Shown here piece after piece: positions 9,333 to 16,659 of a DNA stretch of 36,510 bases; the stretch's first letter is position 1, and every line of letters begins with the position of its first letter. The notes under the pieces were generated by a model. That model was not told where the DNA came from and searched no databases. It was given only the letters and a program-made list of their open reading frames with translations. Made by a program: the position numbers and the translations under genes. This DNA comes from an uncultured Prevotella sp. (GTDB lineage: Bacteria > Bacteroidota > Bacteroidia > Bacteroidales > Bacteroidaceae): NCBI GenBank assembly GCA_900540885.1, contig UQHJ01000023.1, positions 1 through 36,510 of the forward strand, read 5' to 3'.

Positions 9333-9411
9333 CCTATGTTTTAGGACAGATTTTATCTATTTTTGCCTATGATTTAGGAAGAAAAAGCCGTTCTTTTGCC
9401 TATGATTTAGG
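9333..9411. promoter_or_regulatory. Three CCTA-N5-TAGG sites at exact 33-bp spacing
   Basis: CCTATGTTTTAGG at 9333-9345, CCTATGATTTAGG at 9366-9378 and CCTATGATTTAGG at 9399-9411 form three copies of an imperfect palindrome (half-sites CCTA/TAGG), each within TTTGCCTATG(A/T)TTTAGGA. The starts are exactly 33 bp apart, about three helical turns, so the sites would lie on one face of the DNA. They end 32 bp before the ATPase start codon. They look like operators for a dimeric regulator or for the ATPase itself; no binding protein can be named. Confidence 0.75.
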
Positions 9412-9443
9412 AAAACACTGTACTTTTTCAAAAAACGAAAGCT

Positions 9444-9583
9444 ATGATATACAGACAATTAATAGAAGATTTAGAGAAGTGGAGTCAGCGTCCCAATCGC
9501 AAACCACTTGTGCTACGTGGTGCAAGACAAGTAGGTAAGACCACGCTTATCGATGAATTTGGTAAACTGCAATTTATCGGCCT
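9444..9583 (+). pseudogene. 5' fragment of an AAA+ ATPase (DUF4143 family)
   Basis: The first 45 or so residues, MIYRQLIEDLEKWSQ then RKPLVLRGARQVGKTTLIDEFG, match the start of the Bacteroidetes ATP-binding proteins that carry a C-terminal DUF4143. The Walker A motif is GARQVGKT. Such proteins are usually around 380 residues. Here the reading frame runs into a palindromic element at about 9564, continues through it as nonsense and stops at 9713. The rest of the gene is not found downstream. The upstream region with its three phased repeats is intact. I read it as a remnant of a larger gene lost by insertion and deletion. Function is unlikely. Confidence 0.8.
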
Positions 9584-9791
9584 AATTGGGGGGCGGATCC
9601 TAACCTGGGGGCGACGCGTCCCCGCGTCGGTATTGCCATGTTGGGGCTCGAGGCCCCAACATGGTAATGCTTTAAATAGAAGAGCATTTGCTTGTCAAGG
9701 CATCGAGCCTTGACAAGCAAATACCGACGCGGGGACGCGTCGCCCCCAGGTTAGGACGCGTTCCCCCAATTAGGCCGATAAATTGCAGTTT
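9564..9791. repeat. GC-rich palindromic element, copy 1 (MITE/REP-like)
   Basis: The element has terminal inverted repeats of about 71 bp: AAACTGCAATTTATCGGCCT at 9564 pairs with AGGCCGATAAATTGCAGTTT ending at 9791, followed inward by TAATTGGGGG, TAACCTGGGGGCGACGCGTC and CCGCGTCGGTATT on both arms, with few mismatches. Between the arms sit two further hairpins: one around GTTGGGGCTCGAGGCCCCAAC (9649-9661 region) and one around CTTGTCAAGGCATCGAGCCT (9690-9718). A second near-complete copy is at 30780-30999 and partial copies are at 13271-13302 and 18452-18565. No protein is encoded, so movement would depend on another source of transposase. Confidence 0.85.
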
Positions 9792-9857
9792 ATACCCAAT
9801 AGTGGTGATTTTGAGTGTCATAGGGCATTATGGAATAAAAAGTAGCTTGTTTTTTCG

Positions 9858-9865
9858 TACTTTTG
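9858..9865 (+). promoter_or_regulatory. Possible -7 box for the Rid-like gene
   Basis: TACTTTTG fits the Bacteroidetes -7 consensus TAnnTTTG. No good TTTG is seen 19 bp upstream, so this is tentative. It would give a leader of about 70 nt. Confidence 0.35.
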
Positions 9866-9939
9866 CATTCAGAATAAAGAATGTAAGGCACAAGGCGATA
9901 GACTATCAATAGAGTTTGGCTAAGTGCCACAGAGAAAGA

Positions 9940-11112
9940 ATGACAAACAGTATGACCCACGTACAGCAAAGATCAGCCATTCAGTTAGAGAACACGTTGG
10001 CTGAAATTTCAAAGTTTGAAGTTGAAGATGGTGTAACGGAATTTCACGTAATGATTCACGCTACACACCCCGAACAAACCTTCCAAGAACAGCTTGATAG
10101 CGTTCTCAACACATATTATAATCTGCTCGAAACAGAACTCAAGGGTGCATCGTCAGTTATAAAGCGTTACTTCCTAAGCGATGCTGCCAATCAATATGAA
10201 GCCTTATACTCTGCAGTGCCAGAAGCACCTGCATGCGCATGTTCTGTAGTAGAGCAAGCACCACTTAATGGTACGAAGATAGCTCTTTGGGCTTACCTTC
10301 AGACAGGCATCGGTGCTGGCTCATTCGACAACGGACTCTACAAGGTGCAACATGGCGGCTATACCCACTTGTGGGGAGGCACAGCCGTAAGCCATGCCGA
10401 GACGTCAGAACAGCAGACGAGCCTACTGCTGAAAGAATACACCATGCAACTCTTGAGCAATGGCGGCAAACTGGCCGACAACTGCATTCGCACTTGGTTC
10501 TTCGTACAGAACGTAGACGTTAACTATGCGGGCGTAGTAAAAGCACGCAATGAAGAGTTTTACACACAAAACTTAACCAGCCAGACGCACTTCATCTCAA
10601 GTACGGGCATCAACGGACGCAATGCCGATCCTAAGGTGTTGGTACAACTCGACACGTATGCTGTACTGGGACTTGACGTAAAGCAACAAATTAAGTTTCT
10701 TTATGCCCCTACCCACCTCAACCCCACATACGAATATGGAGTGAGTTTTGAACGCGGCACAAGCGTTGAGTATGGTGACCGCCGCCAAGTGTTCATCTCT
10801 GGCACAGCAAGCATCGACAACAAGGGCAACGTGCTACACATGGGCAACATTCGTCAGCAGACGGAGCGTATGTGGGAGAACGTGGAAGCACTACTCACGG
10901 AGGCTGATTGCGGATTTGAGGATGTGGGCCAGATGATTGTCTACCTACGCGACACGGCCGACTACGCAGTCGTCAATCGTATGTTTGAAGAACGCTTTCC
11001 AGGAGTACCTAAAGTAATCGTTCACGCCCCCGTCTGCCGACCAGGTTGGTTGATTGAAATGGAGTGTATGGCCACCAAGGCCGTTCATAACGAGACATTC
11101 AAACCGTTCTAA
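9940..11112 (+). CDS. Rid/YjgF-superfamily protein with three Rid-like segments (chorismatase-like)
   Basis: The start is taken at ATG 9940 after GAGAAAGA; an upstream in-frame TTG at 9916 adds unconvincing residues. The 390-residue protein shows three stretches with Rid character: FHVMIHATHPEQTFQEQLDS with VIKRYFLSD (about 35-85); IRTWFFVQNVDVNYAGVV with FISSTGING (about 185-235); and VFISGTASI, HMGNIRQQTERMWENVEALL, VGQMIVYLRD and APVCRPGWLIEMEC (about 285-380). Rid proteins are trimers that deaminate reactive enamines. Chorismatases (FkbO/Hyg5 type) share the fold and the SGTASI...GN..Q pattern. Which activity applies here is not clear. It precedes the cytochrome c biogenesis gene by 102 bp on the same strand. 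Confidence 0.8.
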   Translation: MTNSMTHVQQRSAIQLENTLAEISKFEVEDGVTEFHVMIHATHPEQTFQEQLDSVLNTYYNLLETELKGASSVIKRYFLSDAANQYEALYSAVPEAPACACSVVEQAPLNGTKIALWAYLQTGIGAGSFDNGLYKVQHGGYTHLWGGTAVSHAETSEQQTSLLLKEYTMQLLSNGGKLADNCIRTWFFVQNVDVNYAGVVKARNEEFYTQNLTSQTHFISSTGINGRNADPKVLVQLDTYAVLGLDVKQQIKFLYAPTHLNPTYEYGVSFERGTSVEYGDRRQVFISGTASIDNKGNVLHMGNIRQQTERMWENVEALLTEADCGFEDVGQMIVYLRDTADYAVVNRMFEERFPGVPKVIVHAPVCRPGWLIEMECMATKAVHNETFKPF

Positions 11113-11123
11113 CAAAAAATAAT

Positions 11124-11196
11124 AAACGATTAACGAACAGAATTAATGGTATAATGTTCCTGTGACATATCCATTAATTTTGTTCGTTAATCGTTT
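11124..11196. repeat. ATTAATG-type inverted repeat between the Rid-like gene and ccsBA
   Basis: The arms at 11124-11149 (AAACGATTAACGAACAGAAT, then TAATGG) and 11171-11196 match over 26 bp with one mismatch that would be a G-U pair in RNA. The loop is 21 nt. It takes up most of the 102-bp gap. The ATTAATG vocabulary is shared with the long repeats at 7435-7692 and 26051-26153. Confidence 0.85.
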
Positions 11197-11214
11197 CATT
11201 AATCGCTTTACAAT

Positions 11215-13266
11215 ATGTTACGATCTCATTTTAACGGCAAGAATGTCACCTTGTCGTTGTTTTTCTTCTTATTAGCTTTAATGGCCGCTGCCACCCTATT
11301 AGAAAGTAAATGGGGAAGCGAATGGGTGAGCGACACGATATATCACACACCGTGGTTTTGCGCCCTATGGGGCCTACTCGTACTACTCATGTTGGGCGGC
11401 ATGGTGAAGTATCAATTGTGGCACCGCTTCTCAGTGATGATGCTCCACCTCTCTTTTATCGTCATCTTAGCAGGTGCCCTTACTACTTACCTCACTTCTC
11501 ACAAAGGCATTATCCACTTACAACAAGGACAGAAGGTGAGTCAATTCCAAAGCGAAGACTTTAAACAGACCTATCCCCTCCCCTTTTCTCTACGTCTTGA
11601 CACCTTCCGCGTGATATACTATCCTGGCACGGAAGCCGCAGCCGACTACGTGAGCCACATTACGCTTACTGATCAAGGCGCAGATAGTACACGTGAAGAA
11701 GACATTTCGATGAATAACATACTCAAACACGCGGGCTACCGCTTCTATCAGTCGTCATACGACGATAACGGCCGTGGCAGTTGGCTCAGCGTCAACTACG
11801 ACCCTGTAGGCACAGGCATTACTTACTTAGGCTACCTCCTGCTGGGACTCTCGATGCTGATGACCGTCTTCGACCGTAGTGAAGAGTTTCGTCGCCTCCT
11901 ACGCCACCCCTTATTGCGCAAGGGAACACTCGTCTTGGGACTATTATTAACATTAAGTGTACAGAATCTTTCCGCTCGCGAACTTCCCGCCTTCAATCGT
12001 TCCAAAGCCGACTCGTTGGCCACGAAGCAGATAATCTATAATGACCGCGTGGCCCCCTTCAACACGATGGCACTTGACTTTATGCGCAAGCTCTATGGAA
12101 GTGACACGTATCACGGACTATCGGCCGAGCAAGTTGTAACGGGGTGGTTGTTTCGTCCCGAGGTGTGGCAAGACGAACCCATGATATTGGTTAAGAGCCA
12201 ACAACTACGTTCTTTACTACACATCGAAGGCAAATATGCAAGTCTATCGAACTTCTTTGCTAATGGAACTTACGTGCTCAACCAATATTGGAAAGGAGAC
12301 GATACAGGCAACGTAAGGTCTAACGATCCCTTACAGAAGGCCATTGCGGAGGTGGACGAGAAGGTGGGCTTAATCATGATGCTACAAAAGGGAACGCTCT
12401 TTCGGCCGCTGCCTAAAGACCATAGCGTGGCACGCCTTTCGCCTCTACGTGTCAAGGCAGAACTGCTCTACAATCGTATTCCCTTTGCCAAAATCCTTTT
12501 TATGTTGAGCCTAACATTAGGATTGGTCGCTTTTGGCCGCCTAATGGTTCGCTATCTTAAAAATGCTCCTTCTAACGTGTGGGACCAGAAGGTATTACCC
12601 ATAACCCTCTACGCCCTCACTCTCACTCTGGCCTTTGCTTTCACCCTGCGTTGGTACATCGCTGACCACGTGCCCCTGAGCAATGGTATGGAAACGATGC
12701 AATTCATGGCACTCGTCACACTGTGCGTAGCTGCTGCGCTACATCGTCGCTTTGCCGTGCTTCTACCATTTGGAGCCTTATTGGCCGGCTTTGCCCTATT
12801 GGTATCCTTCTTGGGACAGAACAATCCACAAGTAACTCATCTCATGCCCGTACTCTCTTCTCCCTGGCTGAGCCTCCACGTATCGGTAGTGATGATGGGA
12901 TATTCATTATTAGCTTTCCTTTTCTTAAACGGGCTAATGGGGCTTTTAGTGTCCACACAGGCTGAGCGTTTGCTATTATTAGGTCGATTGATGCTCTATC
13001 CCGCTGTATTCTTCTTAGGTATTGGCATTTTCTTAGGAGCCGTGTGGGCTAACCAATCGTGGGGCAGCTATTGGAGTTGGGACGCTAAGGAGACGTGGGC
13101 TCTCATCACCTTTATGCTTTATGCCACGCTCTTTCATGCGCAATCATTACCTTGGCTGCGTCGGCCACGTTCTTTTCATTGGTTCTGTGTCGTAGCCTTT
13201 GCCACGGTACTGATGACTTACTTCGGTGTAAACTATTTCTTAGGCGGTATGCACTCGTATGCGTAA
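11215..13266 (+). CDS. ccsBA: Fused ResB-CcsA (CcsBA-type) cytochrome c biogenesis protein
   Basis: At 683 residues this is a membrane protein that exports haem and attaches it to CXXCH sites of periplasmic c-type cytochromes (system II). The N-terminal ResB/CcsB part has membrane segments near 12-30, 42-65 and 75-95, a periplasmic region, a segment near 205-222 and another near 240-258. A soluble stretch (about 260-415) precedes the CcsA part, whose haem-binding WWD motif is seen as WGSYWSWDAKETWAL around residues 615-630. Conserved His candidates lie in HVPLSNGMETM and SLHVSVVMMGY. No c-type cytochrome or thiol reductase lies in the window, so its client is elsewhere; in related genomes such genes are often near nrfHA (recollection). 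Confidence 0.9.
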   Translation: MLRSHFNGKNVTLSLFFFLLALMAAATLLESKWGSEWVSDTIYHTPWFCALWGLLVLLMLGGMVKYQLWHRFSVMMLHLSFIVILAGALTTYLTSHKGIIHLQQGQKVSQFQSEDFKQTYPLPFSLRLDTFRVIYYPGTEAAADYVSHITLTDQGADSTREEDISMNNILKHAGYRFYQSSYDDNGRGSWLSVNYDPVGTGITYLGYLLLGLSMLMTVFDRSEEFRRLLRHPLLRKGTLVLGLLLTLSVQNLSARELPAFNRSKADSLATKQIIYNDRVAPFNTMALDFMRKLYGSDTYHGLSAEQVVTGWLFRPEVWQDEPMILVKSQQLRSLLHIEGKYASLSNFFANGTYVLNQYWKGDDTGNVRSNDPLQKAIAEVDEKVGLIMMLQKGTLFRPLPKDHSVARLSPLRVKAELLYNRIPFAKILFMLSLTLGLVAFGRLMVRYLKNAPSNVWDQKVLPITLYALTLTLAFAFTLRWYIADHVPLSNGMETMQFMALVTLCVAAALHRRFAVLLPFGALLAGFALLVSFLGQNNPQVTHLMPVLSSPWLSLHVSVVMMGYSLLAFLFLNGLMGLLVSTQAERLLLLGRLMLYPAVFFLGIGIFLGAVWANQSWGSYWSWDAKETWALITFMLYATLFHAQSLPWLRRPRSFHWFCVVAFATVLMTYFGVNYFLGGMHSYA

Positions 13267-13270
13267 GAAA

Positions 13271-13302
13271 CTGCCTAATTGGGGGGCGGGTTTTCAACCC
13301 GC
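13271..13302. repeat. Partial palindromic-element end plus short hairpin after ccsBA
   Basis: CTGCCTAATTGGGGGGCG is shared with the left end of the element at 30780 and, from CCTAATTGGGGGGCG, with 9580. It is followed by a perfect 7-bp stem GCGGGTT-ttc-AACCCGC at 13286-13302. It lies 5-36 bp after the ccsBA stop. It may act as a terminator, although there is no T-run. Confidence 0.65.
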
Positions 13303-13366
13303 GGCAGCAGCATGTTGCTTATAGTCGCTTAGCGCGAGAACATACATAACATACTTATTTAACATA

Positions 13367-13422
13367 CTTATTACATACTACTCAATTTGTGCCAAGGCAC
13401 AAATTGAGTAGTATGTAATAAG
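13367..13422. repeat. Perfect 27-bp inverted repeat, 2-nt loop
   Basis: CTTATTACATACTACTCAAT and TTGTGCC at 13367-13393 pair exactly with GGCACAAATTGAGTAGTATG and TAATAAG at 13396-13422, separated only by AA. It lies at the 3' end of the acyltransferase remnant. Such a long perfect near-palindrome is prone to cruciform formation and may mark a deletion or insertion join. It could also serve as a bidirectional terminator. Confidence 0.9.
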
Positions 13423-13941
13423 TGTTCCAAGGGGATAAGTGTGACCAATCGCGTGCTGGCAAAGAGTCCAGCGACAATACCTAATACAATGGCATGACCT
13501 GTCAACCACACTGTCGTGATGCGACTGCTCAACCAATTGACAAAGGCACCCACCAACAATAGGTTGGCTATAAAATCGTTGCGAACGGCTACTTCGTACC
13601 ATACGCCTGGGGCTACTACGAACAACACGAAAGCACCTCATTTACAAGGGTCTGCATATTGCGTTGCGGGTCGAATAAGCTAAAGCAACTGGCAAAGACC
13701 AAGGTGGGAACGATCACCTTGGTCAGTCGTTTGTGCCAATAGTCTTTTAGGCTGTGCGAAACGACTCATTGATGCCATAGCCACTCAGGATTAAGAATAC
13801 GGCCACAAACATGCCTCCCCAAAAGTGAAACACAGCTGAGGAACTAATGCCAATGATAATGTGAAACAAAAATATAGCTAAAGCACAAATGCCACGTACA
13901 GCATTCGTCTTGGAAGGGGAAAGTAAGTGGGAAAGGTCCAT
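13371..13941 (-). pseudogene. Decayed acyltransferase (acyltransferase_3-like membrane protein)
   Basis: Three consecutive pieces in different frames read as one protein. 13941-13747 gives RGICALAIFLFHIIIG and MFVAVFLILSGYGINES, typical of the N-terminal half of membrane acyltransferases that O-acetylate surface sugars. From about 13757 the frame moves and gives LKDYWHKRLTKVIVPTLVFA, then FSLFDP, up to a stop near 13615. From 13628 a third frame gives VLFVVAPGVWYEVAVRN, then NLLLVGAFVNWLSSRI and VVLGI-like membrane residues, ending at 13371. About 190 residues remain of an expected 340, so it is both frameshifted and truncated, its end falling in the perfect palindrome at 13367-13422. Confidence 0.8.
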
Positions 13942-13964
13942 TCGTTAGGGATAAGGGAGTGAGT

Positions 13965-14096
13965 TAGAAGGTTAAGAGGTTAGAAGGTTAGAAGGTTAGG
14001 AGGTTGAGTTACGTCACGTTGATAATCAGACTAAGTAATGTTCAAAAAAACGACTTGTGTAATTTTAAAAGCATTACTAAACAACTATAACCTTCC
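13965..14096. repeat. AAGGTTA-type inverted repeat with a shared CACGTTGATAAT core
   Basis: GTTAGAAGGTTAAGAGGTTA and further copies of GAAGGTTAG at about 13968-14005 are followed by CACGTTGATAAT at about 14017. A weak complementary TATAACCTTCCC lies just before the antiporter stop. The same core and AAGGTTA arms occur at 21095-21166. Nothing coding is seen. Confidence 0.55.
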
Positions 14097-16352
14097 CTAT
14101 ACCGTCACCACTTCACGTGCTTTGCTGCGCAAGGTGGTGAGGTGGTCGTCCTCGCCTACGACCCAAAGGACATCATTGCGGAGAATAACGCGTTCGGCCG
14201 TAGCAGGAATAATATTGCCGTCACTGTCTTCAAATCCTACTACCATGCAGTGATAGGCAGAACGAATATTACTGTCACGCAAAGCGAGGCCGATAAAGGG
14301 ACTGCCTTGACGTATGAGCAGACGGCGCAACTGCAAACGGCTGGCAGCCAAGGGATAAGCAGTCTGTTCGCTTTGCATACGTTGTTGGAAGTGTTGCAGA
14401 CTATCATCGCTACCAATCACCTCTATGCGGTCAGCAGGGAATATCATTGCCTCACCATCAGGCACGTTGATGCGATGCGCACCACGCACAATGGCAGCGA
14501 TCATCACTCCGTCTTCATGACTAAAGGCCAACTCACACAAGCGGCGGCCCGCCCATGCACTATTATCGGGCACTTCGAGTTCGGCTATGTGAATGTTGCG
14601 ATTGGTAAGTCTACCAGCATAGCCAGGTTCTGTGCCGTCGGCCAGGGCACGTGCCTCACGCGAACGAAGGTTTTGTAAGAAGGTGCGCTCCATTTTGATG
14701 CTTATCCACTTTGTTTGACGTGAAGCAATGAAGAGTCCTACTACGGCAATGGCTGCTGCCACGTGCCACGGCCACCATAGGGGCGACAAGAAGTTGAACA
14801 CGTAATAAACGGCTGCGGCAGCTATGGCATAACGCAACACAAAGGTGATCCAAAGGGCCATGCGATGAAGGCGACCTTGACGGCTCAGTTCTTTCCACTC
14901 CTCTGAATGGTTCTTACGCATCACTATAGCGCGCAAGAAGGGTGACGATACGATGAGCGTCAGCAGTCCACACACAGCATTGCCCCACCAATGTCCCAAC
15001 AGAGCACGGCTCAAGGGCAATAATACGGAGAAGGAGATGAGGATAACAGCCACACTCAGCGTGAGGTAAGCACCCACTTGACTTACCAAGGCAGTGAGCA
15101 AACGCTTCCAAACGCCCTCCTCGTGTGCTATCGTAGGCGCGGCTTTCGTACCGCGTTCAGCCAAACGCTGCATAACGTTGGCGGGTACAATGCGCTCAAG
15201 CCATTGGTAAGTAGGACGCGCGGCACGTATCATGTAAGGAGTAAAGAAGGTGGTGATGATGCTCACCGCCACAACAACAGGATAAAGGAAATCGCTCGTT
15301 ACACCCAACGTTGTACCTAATGAGGCTAAGATGAAGGCAAACTCACCAATCTGTGCCAACGAGAAACCACCTTGCACAGCGATGCGTAAGGGTTGGCCTG
15401 AGAGCAAGAAACTGGTGGTGCCAAACACGGCTTGCCCCGCAATAATCGCTAAGCAGATAACGAGTATGGGCAGCCAATAGGTGGCTAACACGGCGGGGTC
15501 GACCAACATGCCAACTGACACGAAGAAGATAGCACCAAACAAGTCCTTGACGGGCGACACGACGCGCTCTATCTGTTCAGCCTCTAACGTTTCGGCTAAG
15601 ATACTGCCCATCATAAAGGCACCAAAGGCGGAACTGTAACCAGCCTTTTGAGCCACGACGACGAGTAGGAAACAGAGACCAATGCTCACAACGAGCAACG
15701 TCTCGCGATTCATCAGTCGGTGGGCTTTACGCAGGAAGATAGGTATGACGTACACGCCTACGACAAACCATAGAATAAGGAAGAAGCCCAACTGCAATAG
15801 GCTGCCAACTAACGCCATGCCCTCAAACTGTCGCGAAACGGCTACGGCGCTGAGCACGACCATGAGGAGAATACCTAATATATCTTCCAAGATAAGCACG
15901 GAGAGCACCTCACTCGCAAACTTCTGTTGGCGAAGTCCTAAGTCGTCGAAGGCTTTATAGATAATGGTGGTACTCGACATCGCCAACATGCCGCCTAAGA
16001 AGAGGCTGTTCATGCTGCCCCAACCGAAGAAGTGGCCCACCATGCTGCCAACACTCATCATGCAGAACATTACGCTACAAGCAGCTATGATAGGACCTAC
16101 ACCCATCTTGACTATCTTCTTAAACGAAAACTCAAGGCCGAGCGTAAACATGAGGAATATCACACCGATGTCAGCCCACGTATGTATGCTCGTCATATCG
16201 CTCACACTGGGCGTATAGGGCATGTGCGGTCCTGCCAAGAAGCCTGCCACAATGTAGCCCAACACGAGGGGTTGCTTCAAGCGTTTGAACAGTAGCGTAA
16301 CGATACCTGCCGATATGAGGATAATGGCTAAATCTGATATGAAATTTTCCAT
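14097..16352 (-). CDS. CPA2-family cation:proton antiporter with two TrkA-C domains
   Basis: This 751-residue inner-membrane protein probably exchanges K+ or Na+ for H+. The N-terminal Na_H_exchanger domain (about 1-385) has many membrane helices, with PLVLGYIVAGFLAGP and FMLFTLGLEFS-like signatures (FLMFTLGLEFSFKKI), AMSSTTIIYKAFDDLGL and FGAFMMGSILAETLEAE. A second membrane block of four or so helices follows (about 425-570). Two RCK_C/TrkA_C regulatory modules close the protein: IAELEVPDNSAWAGRRLCEL (about 600-670) and LLIRQGSPFIGLALRDSNIR (about 680-745). No TrkA_N nucleotide-binding domain is seen, unlike KefB/KefC. It is a single gene followed by a repeat-filled gap. Confidence 0.9.
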   Translation of the reverse strand: MENFISDLAIILISAGIVTLLFKRLKQPLVLGYIVAGFLAGPHMPYTPSVSDMTSIHTWADIGVIFLMFTLGLEFSFKKIVKMGVGPIIAACSVMFCMMSVGSMVGHFFGWGSMNSLFLGGMLAMSSTTIIYKAFDDLGLRQQKFASEVLSVLILEDILGILLMVVLSAVAVSRQFEGMALVGSLLQLGFFLILWFVVGVYVIPIFLRKAHRLMNRETLLVVSIGLCFLLVVVAQKAGYSSAFGAFMMGSILAETLEAEQIERVVSPVKDLFGAIFFVSVGMLVDPAVLATYWLPILVICLAIIAGQAVFGTTSFLLSGQPLRIAVQGGFSLAQIGEFAFILASLGTTLGVTSDFLYPVVVAVSIITTFFTPYMIRAARPTYQWLERIVPANVMQRLAERGTKAAPTIAHEEGVWKRLLTALVSQVGAYLTLSVAVILISFSVLLPLSRALLGHWWGNAVCGLLTLIVSSPFLRAIVMRKNHSEEWKELSRQGRLHRMALWITFVLRYAIAAAAVYYVFNFLSPLWWPWHVAAAIAVVGLFIASRQTKWISIKMERTFLQNLRSREARALADGTEPGYAGRLTNRNIHIAELEVPDNSAWAGRRLCELAFSHEDGVMIAAIVRGAHRINVPDGEAMIFPADRIEVIGSDDSLQHFQQRMQSEQTAYPLAASRLQLRRLLIRQGSPFIGLALRDSNIRSAYHCMVVGFEDSDGNIIPATAERVILRNDVLWVVGEDDHLTTLRSKAREVVTV

Positions 16353-16376
16353 AAATTTACAAAATTACTTGTTTTA

Positions 16377-16657
16377 TGTGCAAATGCTTGGTGAATGCTT
16401 GGTAAATATGCAAATGTGAGAATGTGCAAATGTGCAAATGCTTGGTAAATGTGCAAATGTGTAAATGGTCACATTTTGTTACCGCACCGAAGAATGATGC
16501 TATAGCAATATATTGTTAAGGTACAAATAATTATAACTTATAAAAGAACTCAGCTGTACAAGGCGACAATTTGCACATTTGCACATTCTCACATTTGCAC
16601 ATTGACCAAGCATTTGCACATTCTCACATTTGCACATTTGCACATTTACTAAGCATT
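16377..16657. repeat. TTTGCACATTTG-type inverted repeat filling the antiporter/ept gap (copy 1)
   Basis: The 307-bp gap holds GTGCAAATGCTTGGT and GTGCAAATGTG units at about 16377-16469 and the complementary CACATTTGCACATTCTCACA and ACCAAGCATTTGCAC units at about 16565-16650. In the middle lies GGCGACAATTTGCACATTTG (from 16561), also found in the copy at 21789-21965. No gene and no clear promoter is seen here. Confidence 0.8.
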
Positions 16658-16659
16658 CC

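Noticed and set aside
9333..9411. 33-bp periodic repeats as a short CRISPR
   Set aside because: The conserved core is only about 18-20 bp, the intervals are about 14 bp, and the palindromic CCTA-N5-TAGG core fits operators better.
9583..9713. Reading the ATPase frame on to the stop at 9713 as a real 89-residue protein
   Set aside because: The residues after about position 46 are translated from the inverted repeat and show no family resemblance.
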